Assembly (NCBI GenBank): GCA_018304425.1
Contig: JAGVWE010000001.1
Location: 1 to 11,565, forward strand
Origin: Candidatus Iainarchaeum sp.
Lineage (GTDB): Archaea; Iainarchaeota; Iainarchaeia; Iainarchaeales; UBA10219
Direction: 5' to 3'
DNA: 11,565 nucleotides
In this document: positions 6,211 through 11,565 of the stretch, one piece after another
Numbering within the stretch: the first letter of the stretch is position 1
Layout: each line of letters opens with the position of its first letter
The notes under the pieces: model-generated
What the model was told of the DNA's origin: nothing
What the model saw: the letters and a program-made list of their open reading frames with translations, nothing else
Databases searched by the model: none
Position numbers and translations under genes: made by a program

Positions 6211-6611
6211 ACTGGCCAGCATGGGCTTTGATTTCGTTGGTTGCGGGCGTGCTCCTCGCGGGATGCGTAGCCGGCGAAGGCAAGCCGGCTGCCGGGAGAG
6301 GAGAAACAGGCTTGAAGACGCTGTCCGTCGAAGAATTAAGGCAAGGGCTTGAAAACAAGGACTTTTTCCTGGTGGACGTGCACGTCCCCGAACAGGAACA
6401 CTTCCCGCAAACCGATGCATTCATTCCCTATGATGCGATTGAGTCAAACCTGGGGAGCCTCCCAAAGGACAAGAACGCCAAGATTGTGCTGTATTGCAGG
6501 ACCGACCGAATGAGCGGAATCGCGGGAGAAAAACTAGTGCGCTTGGGGTACACCAACGTCTACCATGTCGTGGGCGGAAAAGTGGCCTGGGACGGGATGG
6601 CCAGCGACTAG
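6207..6611 (+). CDS. rhodanese-domain lipoprotein
   Basis: A 134-residue protein. Residues 1-20 are a signal peptide ending in the lipobox LAGC (Cys20), so it should be lipid-anchored outside the cell. A short linker leads to a rhodanese fold: LSVEELRQGL (39-48), FFLVDVHVPEQEHF (53-66), then KIVLYCRTDRMSGIAGEKL (92-110) with the catalytic Cys97 at the start of the six-residue active loop. The end is YHVVGGKVAWDGM. Rhodaneses carry sulfur as a persulfide or relay it to acceptors. The usual CDV.R/E signature is here VDVHVPEQEH. The start is set by AGGGAG (6197-6202) and the ATGA overlap with the preceding gene; an in-frame ATG at 6180 lies within that gene. Extracytoplasmic location beside thioredoxin-like proteins suggests sulfur or persulfide exchange at the surface. 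Substrate is unknown. Confidence 0.9.
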   Translation: MNWPAWALISLVAGVLLAGCVAGEGKPAAGRGETGLKTLSVEELRQGLENKDFFLVDVHVPEQEHFPQTDAFIPYDAIESNLGSLPKDKNAKIVLYCRTDRMSGIAGEKLVRLGYTNVYHVVGGKVAWDGMASD

Positions 6612-6624
6612 GCAGGGGAAAGGC

Positions 6625-7131
6625 ATGCGTTCACAAGCGAACACGGTTTGGCTGGCGGCAAAGGAAGTCCTTTCCCACACGAAGTACCTGTGGCTCTTTG
6701 TTTTGGCCAGCACGTTCTTCGCCCTCCTGTTCATTGTCTACCCCGTGCTCGCCACGCCGGGCAACGACCTGGCTTTCCAGTTGTCGATTACGCCTTGGTG
6801 GGGCCTGCTGTTAATCGGTTTCCTCGCGTTCGCTTCCGGGCTCCTGGTCACCCTACAGGCCTACATCTTCAGAAGGCTCAAGGCCCTGCCCGTAAAGGAA
6901 ACCGGGACAACGCTTGTCGGGGGGGCTTCGGCTTTCCTTGCCAACGTCTTCGCCTCGGCTTCCTGCACGGCCTGCGTTTCGGCCCTTTTCTCCTTTCTCG
7001 GCATCGGCACCATCATTTTCCTGTTGAATTACCGCTGGGAAATCGTGGGCGGCAGCATCGTGCTGACGCTTCTTGCCATTTACTTCGCATCCAAACGCAT
7101 CAACAACCATTGCATGGAATGCGGGGTTTGA
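6625..7131 (+). CDS. membrane protein with intramembrane CxxC and C-terminal CxxC (paralogue 1)
   Basis: A 168-residue protein with helices at about 22-43, 58-79, 97-133 (probably two) and 140-156. A CxxC (SCTAC, Cys114 and Cys117) lies inside the third hydrophobic region. A second CxxC (HCMEC, Cys163 and Cys166) sits at the very C-terminus, three residues from the end. The next gene repeats this plan, so the two are probably diverged duplicates. Cys pairs within a helix plus a tail pair would suit a thiol-electron relay or a soft-metal transporter such as the Mer type; this is inference, and no named family is recognised. The ATG at 6625 is chosen because GGGGA and AGG lie just before it and it follows the previous stop by 13 bases. 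An in-frame ATG at 6565 lies within that gene. Confidence 0.8.
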   Translation: MRSQANTVWLAAKEVLSHTKYLWLFVLASTFFALLFIVYPVLATPGNDLAFQLSITPWWGLLLIGFLAFASGLLVTLQAYIFRRLKALPVKETGTTLVGGASAFLANVFASASCTACVSALFSFLGIGTIIFLLNYRWEIVGGSIVLTLLAIYFASKRINNHCMECGV

Positions 7132-7141
7132 GGGAACGAAA

Positions 7142-7594
7142 ATGAAAGACGTCGTCAAGTGGTTCACGAGGATGGGCGTGGTTCCGCGGGCACTGATTAT
7201 TGGGTTGACGATGTTCGTGGCCTTCGGCGTGCCAACCGCCCTGGTGCCGTTGCCCCTGATTGCCTACAAGCGCATGATTCCCGCGACCGTTCTGGACTAT
7301 TTGCTGCTGGCCGCGGTTTCGGGCCTCGTGGGCCTCTACGCTTCCTATCGCCTGCGAAAAAACGCGCCTGAAAAAGGCGGCGACATGAAGGCGTTTGGGG
7401 CAACGATTGCCGGGCTATTCTCGTTCGCTTGCCCCATCTGCAGCGTGCTGCTGGTCTCCTTGCTGGGCAGCGCCTTTGTTTTGACTTACTTCGAGCCGGT
7501 ACGGCATCCGCTGGGTGTCGCAGCCGTCGGCGCATTGGTTTACCTGGTTTACGTGGAAAGAAAAAATTGCAGGGCCTGCAAGGAAGGGAATTGA
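7142..7594 (+). CDS. membrane protein with intramembrane CxxC and C-terminal CxxC (paralogue 2)
   Basis: A 150-residue protein with helices at about 17-40, 50-68, 85-116 and 123-138. ACPIC (Cys97 and Cys100) lies inside the third hydrophobic region and NCRAC (Cys143 and Cys146) near the C-terminus. The order and spacing match the preceding gene, including the small-residue segment before the intramembrane CxxC and the LGxxxxF segment after it. The two products may form a heteromeric membrane unit. GAGGGA (7130-7135) six bases upstream fixes the start at 7142. The stop is followed at once by the next ATG (TGAATG). Function is unknown; thiol relay or metal transport are the leading ideas. Confidence 0.8.
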   Translation: MKDVVKWFTRMGVVPRALIIGLTMFVAFGVPTALVPLPLIAYKRMIPATVLDYLLLAAVSGLVGLYASYRLRKNAPEKGGDMKAFGATIAGLFSFACPICSVLLVSLLGSAFVLTYFEPVRHPLGVAAVGALVYLVYVERKNCRACKEGN

Positions 7595-8173
7595 ATGGAC
7601 GAAGCAAGCGAAGAATTAGTGGCGGAATTGACCAAGAAACAAAAGAAGAACCTCGAAAAAAAACGGAGGCAGAAAGAGGAACAAGCAGTGGAACAGAAAA
7701 AAGCCGGGGCGGAAAAACTGAAAAAGACGGCCCTGGCCTCCCTGGCCCTGGTGGCCGGCGCTTTCCTCGTTTACTTCGTTGCCATGGCCCCCAAAGTGGA
7801 GGGGCCCTACACGCCCGGCCCCGTGCACTGGCATTCGACCCTTTCCATGACCGCATGCGGCCAACCCATTCCCTTGCCCCGCGCCCCGCCGGGCAGGATG
7901 CTGGGGCCCGAAATAAGGCACCTCCACGACAACGATGACAAGATCCACATCGAGGCACAGGTCCAGCGAAAGGAGGACATCATGGTGGAAGCCTTCCTGG
8001 CGGACATCGGCGTGGCGTTCAACGAAAAACAACTGGGAAACTATGGCGAGGGAAACCAGTGCCCGAATGGAAAAGCCGGCAAGGTCGCATTCACCGTCAA
8101 CGGCAAGCCAAGCACGGAATACGAGAAGTACGTGATGCAGGACGGCGACAAAATCGAGATACGGTTTGAATAA
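7595..8173 (+). CDS. membrane-anchored His-x-His domain protein
   Basis: A 192-residue protein. The first ~44 residues are strongly charged (Lys/Glu/Gln-rich, probably a cytoplasmic helix or coiled coil). A single membrane helix follows (~45-64), then an extracytoplasmic domain. That domain carries HWH (78-80), Cys88, HLHDNDDKIHIE (His109, His111, His118), Cys156, and ends in VNGKPSTEYEKYVMQDGDKI. It shares its plan with the product of the fourth operon gene, as paralogues, but lacks that protein's CGM motif and has an opposite-style charged N-terminus. Metal binding through the His pairs is plausible, and the C-terminal strand pattern hints at a small beta fold. Start codon and preceding stop are contiguous, and AAGGGA lies just upstream. 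Related unnamed proteins occur widely in small-genome microbes to my knowledge. Confidence 0.82.
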   Translation: MDEASEELVAELTKKQKKNLEKKRRQKEEQAVEQKKAGAEKLKKTALASLALVAGAFLVYFVAMAPKVEGPYTPGPVHWHSTLSMTACGQPIPLPRAPPGRMLGPEIRHLHDNDDKIHIEAQVQRKEDIMVEAFLADIGVAFNEKQLGNYGEGNQCPNGKAGKVAFTVNGKPSTEYEKYVMQDGDKIEIRFE

Positions 8174-8185
8174 TTGCGAGTATGC

Positions 8186-8192
8186 GGAGGGG
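8186..8192 (+). promoter_or_regulatory. ribosome binding site fixing the start at 8198
   Basis: GGAGGGG lies five bases before ATG 8198. It rules against the in-frame TTG at 8174, and the protein then begins directly with its lipoprotein signal. Confidence 0.7.
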
Positions 8193-8197
8193 TAATC

Positions 8198-8683
8198 ATG
8201 GGGAGCAAAATAATCTGGATCGGATTAGTGGCGCTGGCCCTGGTGTTGAGCGGCTGCGCGCAGGCGGAACAAAAACAACAGGCAGTGGCTGGCCCACAGC
8301 AGGGCTACGACCTCCATGTGGACGCCAAGCACTGGCTGAAAGACAAACGGGAAACGGTTCACCACTGGTGCAAGCCCACCAAGGAAAAGCTGTTTGAGTG
8401 CCTGTTGTTTGACTCGGATGCGGCCAACGCCAACATCGTGGGAACGGAAGTCATCGTGGAGAACGGCGTCTGGGAAACCTTTGACGACGAGGAAAAAGGC
8501 CGCTGGCATGACCATAAAACCGAAATCGTGGAAGCAGAGGCCACTCTGCCGGGCATGCCGGAGGCCGAGGCCCAAAAATGGGTCGAAGCCCTGATGCAGA
8601 CCCATGGACGCGTGATTTACTTCTGGAACTACCCGAGGGACGCCTATCCCATTGGCCGGCCTTTCATGGACTCCGACCACTAG
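8198..8683 (+). CDS. DUF1264/OBAP-like lipoprotein
   Basis: Last gene of the rightward operon, 161 residues. Residues 1-20 are a signal peptide ending in LSGC (Cys20), so the mature protein should be lipid-anchored outside. The body matches the pattern I know from DUF1264, the family that includes plant oil-body-associated proteins: HHWC (His55, His56, Cys58), CLLFDSD...NANIVGTEVIV (68-87), FDDEEKGRWHDHKTEI with His104 and His106 (95-110), and HGRVIYFWNYPRDAYPIGRP (136-155). The conserved His/Cys positions suggest a metal or substrate site, but no biochemical role is established for the family that I can cite. Its presence as a lipoprotein in a thiol/metal envelope operon is informative context. 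A hairpin and T-tract follow immediately. Confidence 0.85.
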   Translation: MGSKIIWIGLVALALVLSGCAQAEQKQQAVAGPQQGYDLHVDAKHWLKDKRETVHHWCKPTKEKLFECLLFDSDAANANIVGTEVIVENGVWETFDDEEKGRWHDHKTEIVEAEATLPGMPEAEAQKWVEALMQTHGRVIYFWNYPRDAYPIGRPFMDSDH

Positions 8684-8685
8684 GT

Positions 8686-8732
8686 TTAAGGGCTTTGGAC
8701 AAGGCATCCCCTTAAGCCTTTTTCTTTCCTTT
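8686..8732 (+). terminator. hairpin plus T-tract terminator of the ten-gene operon
   Basis: TTAAGGG (8686-8692) and CCCTTAA (8709-8715) form a seven-base-pair stem with a 16-base loop, followed by TTTTTCTTTCCTTT (8719-8732). It starts two bases after the stop codon. The T-tract alone could end archaeal transcription. Confidence 0.65.
8711..8716 (+). promoter_or_regulatory. possible TATA-like element of the ATP-cone gene
   Basis: CTTAAG is centred about 27 bases before ATG 8741, and no Shine-Dalgarno site precedes that ATG, so leaderless transcription is possible. The element overlaps the right arm of the terminator hairpin. The match to a TATA box is poor. Confidence 0.3.
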
Positions 8733-8740
8733 GTCCTGCC

Positions 8741-9559
8741 ATGCGCGTCCTCAAGGCCAATGGGGAATCAGAGGAATTCGACGCCGAAAAGGTGCGGCGG
8801 GCCTGCCTCCGGGCCGGGGCCTCCGACCGGATGGCCGAAGAAATCACGCAAAGCGTGCGGGCGCGGGCCTATGACGGCATCCCCACCCATGAAATCTATG
8901 CCATGGCCTACAAGCTGCTCAAGCAAGCCAAGACCGGGGCCGAGCACCGGTTCAGCTTGAAGAAGGCCATGATGGAGTTGGGCCCGGAAGGACACGCCTT
9001 CGAGGACTTCGTTGCCCGCGTGTTCCAGGCAAACGGCTACCAGGCGCGCACGCGGCAAATCGTGAAAGGGAAATGCGTCTCCCACGAAGTGGACGTGGTC
9101 GCGGAAAACGCCGGGGAAAAAGTCCTGGTGGAATGCAAGTTCCACCACCGGCCGGGCATTGAGTGCCACGTGCAAAACCCGTTGTACGTGTGGGCGCGGT
9201 TCCAGGACGTGGTCGAGGGCGCGAAATCAAATGGGGAACGGCCGTTCACGCAGGCCTGGCTTGCGACCAACACGAGGTTGAGCTCGGACGCGGTTGCCTA
9301 CGCGGAATGCGTGGGGTTGAAGGTCCTGGGCTGGAAATATCCTTCCGTCAACGGCCTGGAAGCCCTGATTGAGCAAAAGCGATTGTATCCGGTCACGGTG
9401 TTGACGGGCCTCACTTCCCACGAAAAGGACCGGCTGGTGGGAGCGGACATCCTGTTGTTAAGGGAACTCGTGCAAGCCAACGCCGCGGGCCTGGCCGCGA
9501 AAACCGGCCTGCCCGCACCCCGAATAGAGGGCCTTAAAGCCCAAGTCCACTGGTTATAG
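8741..9559 (+). CDS. ATP-cone / PD-(D/E)XK nuclease-like fusion protein
   Basis: A 272-residue protein. Residues ~1-78 form an ATP-cone, the nucleotide-sensing domain of NrdR and ribonucleotide reductases: MRVLKANGESEEFDAEKVRRAC, then THEIYAMAYKLLK. Residues ~84-205 look like an Mrr-type PD-(D/E)XK fold: AFEDFVARVFQANGY (86-100), EVDVV with Asp118, and VLVECK with Glu131 and Lys133 as the catalytic pair. The C-terminal ~60 residues (LTSHEKDRLVGADILLLREL, then LAAKTGL) look like helix-hairpin-helix DNA-binding repeats. Such fusions are known from archaeal genomes but, to my knowledge, not characterised. A nucleotide-gated DNA nuclease for repair or defence is plausible. It is transcribed separately from the operon before it, and the multicopper oxidase gene converges on it. 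The start has no ribosome site. Confidence 0.85.
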   Translation: MRVLKANGESEEFDAEKVRRACLRAGASDRMAEEITQSVRARAYDGIPTHEIYAMAYKLLKQAKTGAEHRFSLKKAMMELGPEGHAFEDFVARVFQANGYQARTRQIVKGKCVSHEVDVVAENAGEKVLVECKFHHRPGIECHVQNPLYVWARFQDVVEGAKSNGERPFTQAWLATNTRLSSDAVAYAECVGLKVLGWKYPSVNGLEALIEQKRLYPVTVLTGLTSHEKDRLVGADILLLRELVQANAAGLAAKTGLPAPRIEGLKAQVHWL

Positions 9560-9611
9560 CGTGCGTTAGCACGCGCGGACCTGCACACCCGCAGGTGCAA
9601 GCCTGTGCAGG
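9559..9611. other. convergent gene gap with nested inverted repeats, possible bidirectional terminator
   Basis: Three structures are visible: GCGTGC-GTTA-GCACGC (9559-9574), CCTGC/GCAGG (9580-9584 and 9591-9595), and a longer pairing of CCTGCAC (9580-9586) with GTGCAGG (9605-9611). The last two compete. The region separates the ends of two convergent genes but has no T-tract on either strand, so termination is only a guess. Confidence 0.4.
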
Positions 9612-9624
9612 CCTACACCGGGTT

Positions 9625-11121
9625 TCAGGGCCTTACCTCTAGCAGGGCCATCATGCCGGACTCCAGGTGCTCGGGGATGTGGCAGTGCAGCATCCATTGG
9701 CCCGGGTTGGAGAAGTCGACGAGCAGGTCCACGGTGCTGCCGGCGGGAACCAGGACCGAGTCCTTCCAGGCCAGGTTGTCGTTCGGTTTTCCGTCCACGC
9801 TGGCCACGAGGAAGCGGTTGCCATGCAAGTGGAGGGGGTGCTGCATGGGATGCGCGGAAGTGGCGAGGTTGTGGATGCGGATTTTTTGGATGCTGCCCGC
9901 CCTGGCTTCAAATCGCACGTCCATGTTTTCTTTGCCGGTTTTCCTGTCGCGCAGGATCCATTTCGTGTTCTCGGGAGTTGAAGCGGAGTTCATGGCGGCC
10001 ATCCTGCCTTCCTCCCACTCGATGGGTTCGGGGGCTCCGCCCAGGGCGTGCGGCGTCATGTCCATGCCCTGCATTTCAACGTCGAGTTCCAGTTCGAGGT
10101 CAGGTTGCTGGTCCAGCAAGGCCTTGAAGGGGGCCAGGGAAGACTGCAGGACCGGGTTGGCATGGGGGGAAGAAAAATCGGTGGCAGGGGTTGGCGCGGA
10201 CGCAGCCTCGACTTCGAGGACGCCCAGGGTGTAAGAGGCGTCGGGCGTGGCGTTGAGTAACTTGAAGGAACCGGCTTTTTCGAGGGCCAGCTCCACGATG
10301 GCGCGCTCCGAGGGCCCGAGGACCACGCCCTCGACCAGGGCTTCGCGTTCGGGTTTGCCGGAATCCAGGCCCACGAGTTTCAGGGGATGGCCTTCGACCG
10401 TGAAATGGAAGGGCCGCGCGTTGGCCGCGTTGACGAGGTAAAACCGCAGGGTTTGGCCTTTCCCAGCCTTCAGGCGGTAGTTGTTTTGCCAGTTGACGAA
10501 CAGGGTGTTGCCATAGCGGCCCATCAAGGCATGCGTGGCCTGGTCCTCGTTGAAACCGGCCATGCCTCCCGGCTCGAGGAGGAGGTCGTCCAAGAACAGG
10601 ACTTCCTCACGGTCGACTGGGTTGTAGTAGACTGGGTCTCGGGGTTCCACGAGGATGGCGCCATACAAGCCGAGCTCCTGTTGCCGGTCTTCGCGTAGGT
10701 GCGGGTGGTACCAGTAGATGCCTTCGTCCGGGAAAGAGAGTTCGTAGCGGAAGGTTTCGCCTGGCTTGACTGGCTCCTGTGTAACGCCTGGCACGCCGTC
10801 AAAGGCATGGGCGACTCTCACGCCGTGCCAGTGCACGGTCGTGTCGTATGGCAAGCTGTTCCGAAAATCAATGGAAACCCGGCTACCCTGTCTCACCTTG
10901 AGGAGCGGCCCGGGCAGCATGCCGTTGTAGGCGTAGAGGGTCTCCGGTTTGCCGGCCATGGTTTGGGTGACGGCGGACGCGGTAAGGGAGTAGACGGAGC
11001 CATCTGCGAGGTCAATGGCTTGCATGGGCCTGGCATCCGGGGCCTGCCTGGCGACGCAGCCGGCGGCAAGCGAGAACAGGAACAGCAGGACCAGAACGCG
11101 GTCACCATGCACACAGGGCAT
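9625..11121 (-). CDS. multicopper oxidase lipoprotein (laccase/CueO-like)
   Basis: A 498-residue three-domain copper oxidase that would oxidise a substrate one electron at a time and reduce O2 to water. All copper motifs are present: HWHG (97-100), YHPH (His139 and His141), HPLHLHG (His428, His431, His433) and HCHIPEHLESGM (His479, Cys480, His481, His485, axial Met490). The N-terminus is a signal peptide with lipobox AAGC (Cys22), so it is anchored outside. Met residues cluster in MQGMDMTPH (~351-358), which might favour Cu(I) or metal substrates as in CueO. I start at ATG 11121 because a TATA box (11145-11152) lies about 27 bases upstream. The longer frame to a TTG at 11160 would run through that box. 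Natural substrate, Cu(I) or phenolic, is not determinable. Confidence 0.93.
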   Translation of the reverse strand: MPCVHGDRVLVLLFLFSLAAGCVARQAPDARPMQAIDLADGSVYSLTASAVTQTMAGKPETLYAYNGMLPGPLLKVRQGSRVSIDFRNSLPYDTTVHWHGVRVAHAFDGVPGVTQEPVKPGETFRYELSFPDEGIYWYHPHLREDRQQELGLYGAILVEPRDPVYYNPVDREEVLFLDDLLLEPGGMAGFNEDQATHALMGRYGNTLFVNWQNNYRLKAGKGQTLRFYLVNAANARPFHFTVEGHPLKLVGLDSGKPEREALVEGVVLGPSERAIVELALEKAGSFKLLNATPDASYTLGVLEVEAASAPTPATDFSSPHANPVLQSSLAPFKALLDQQPDLELELDVEMQGMDMTPHALGGAPEPIEWEEGRMAAMNSASTPENTKWILRDRKTGKENMDVRFEARAGSIQKIRIHNLATSAHPMQHPLHLHGNRFLVASVDGKPNDNLAWKDSVLVPAGSTVDLLVDFSNPGQWMLHCHIPEHLESGMMALLEVRP

Positions 11122-11144
11122 GCAGGGAGTAGGAGGGAAAACCA

Positions 11145-11152
11145 TTAAAAAT
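11145..11152 (-). promoter_or_regulatory. TATA box of the multicopper oxidase gene
   Basis: ATTTTTAA on the minus strand is centred about 27 bases before ATG 11121, with no ribosome site between. This fits a leaderless archaeal transcript and closely resembles the repressor promoter at 2747-2753. Confidence 0.6.
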
Positions 11153-11160
11153 TGCAGCAA

Positions 11161-11355
11161 ATGACAAGGGGGAAGGGGCCATTGCAGGAAACGGAATCCG
11201 TTTGATGCAAGCCCTTCCTCCCAGCCTTTTCGCCTACAGAATTCGGGGTGATAAATCGCCCGATAATATAATGTCGCGCAGGAATTAGATAATTTTAATT
11301 GGTTTGGAAAGCGAACCCGGCGGGCGGCCGGCGGCCGCGGAGGGGGCTGGGAAAG
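11161..11355. other. intergenic stretch with AT-rich promoter-like part and a GC-rich block
   Basis: I see no gene here. Bases 11252-11302 are AT-rich, with TATA-like stretches near 11265-11271 (ATAATATAA) and 11291-11298 (ATTTTAAT). Bases ~11313-11349 are almost pure G/C with GGCC/GGC repeats that can self-pair. A short RNA is conceivable, but no fold or family is recognisable. Confidence 0.35.
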
Positions 11356-11364
11356 TTTTAATAA
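11356..11364 (+). promoter_or_regulatory. TATA box of the small zinc-finger gene
   Basis: TTTTAATAA is centred about 35 bases before ATG 11395, giving a predicted leader of roughly nine bases. Confidence 0.5.
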
Positions 11365-11394
11365 GCGGATTGGCGTACGTAATTAGTCGAGAGA

Positions 11395-11565
11395 ATGGAT
11401 TTAAGCGATTACACGAAGCGGAGCCAGAAAGCCGCGTATAGCGCTCCTGGCGCGCGCCAAAAGAAGTGCATGCAGTGCGGCAAAGTCCTTGAAAACGACG
11501 GCTCGCACCTCTACTTCCAGCGGTTCTGCAGCCAGCTTTGCAAGGAAAAATACATGGAATTGTAG
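11395..11565 (+). CDS. 56-residue four-cysteine zinc-finger protein (TRASH/FCS-like)
   Basis: A complete small gene whose TAG is the last codon of the window. The first ~24 residues are polar and basic. The rest holds one predicted zinc site: KKCMQCGKVL (Cys25, Cys28), then YFQRFCSQLCKEKY (Cys45, Cys49), a CxxC-x16-CxxxC pattern. An aromatic residue before C-S-x-x-C-x-x-K-Y is typical of treble-clef fingers of the TRASH/YHS/FCS type. Some of these act in heavy-metal sensing and trafficking; others simply bind nucleic acid or protein. Next to the divergent multicopper oxidase, a metal-related role is possible but unproven. It has its own TATA box and a weak AGAGA before the ATG. Codon use and reading frame look genuine despite the small size. 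Confidence 0.75.
   Translation: MDLSDYTKRSQKAAYSAPGARQKKCMQCGKVLENDGSHLYFQRFCSQLCKEKYMEL

Noticed and set aside
5728-6420. A 230-codon open frame on the - strand
   Set aside because: It covers the ends of three well-supported + strand genes and shows no recognisable domain.
11295-11350. A tRNA on the - strand, suggested by GGGTTCGC near the GC-rich block
   Set aside because: The bases around it do not form a five-base-pair T stem, and no acceptor, D or anticodon arms can be drawn.
1-11565. CRISPR arrays, insertion sequences or rRNA
   Set aside because: No regularly spaced direct repeats, transposase motifs or rRNA-like stretches are visible; coding density is high and gene order looks operonic.

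Overview
The window looks archaeal, most likely from a high-GC DPANN-type lineage; the phylum is an inference. Three things support this. Several first genes have a TTTTTAA-like TATA box about 27 bases before their start codon, with no leader, while genes inside operons carry Shine-Dalgarno sites. Several protein types (a TATA-driven ATP-cone/nuclease fusion, tethered thioredoxin repeats, His-x-His extracytoplasmic proteins) resemble ones I associate with archaea. Lipoprotein signals and N-terminal anchors are frequent.

Layout. (1) Bases 1-684 hold the 3' part of a DsbA-like thiol oxidoreductase. (2) A leftward operon (2722 down to 706) encodes a BlaI/MecI/CopY-type winged-helix repressor, a membrane zinc metallopeptidase with HELSH, and a CcdA-type transmembrane thiol-electron carrier. 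(3) A divergent rightward operon of ten closely spaced genes (2806-8683) encodes a Cys-cluster anchored protein, a 74-residue anchored peptide ending Gly-Gly-Cys, a triple thioredoxin-repeat protein, two related His-x-His proteins, a four-helix Cys membrane protein, a rhodanese lipoprotein, two paralogous membrane proteins with intramembrane CxxC, and a DUF1264-like lipoprotein. It ends in a hairpin plus T-tract (8686-8732). (4) An ATP-cone/PD-(D/E)XK nuclease-like gene lies at 8741-9559. (5) A convergent multicopper oxidase lipoprotein lies at 9625-11121. (6) A 56-residue four-Cys zinc-finger gene ends exactly at the window edge.

The main discovery candidate is the divergent locus. Between the repressor and the ten-gene operon lies a run of alternating TACA/TGTA half-sites, the motif recognised by the BlaI/MecI/CopY family. 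A repressor next to a membrane metallopeptidase repeats the logic of BlaR1/BlaI and MecR1/MecI, but the peptidase has no beta-lactam-sensing domain. The regulated genes are almost all extracytoplasmic or membrane proteins with paired cysteines or His-x-His motifs. My inference is a signal-controlled envelope system for thiol redox, sulfur or soft-metal (possibly copper) handling, supplied with electrons by CcdA. The inducing signal and the exact chemistry cannot be read from the sequence.
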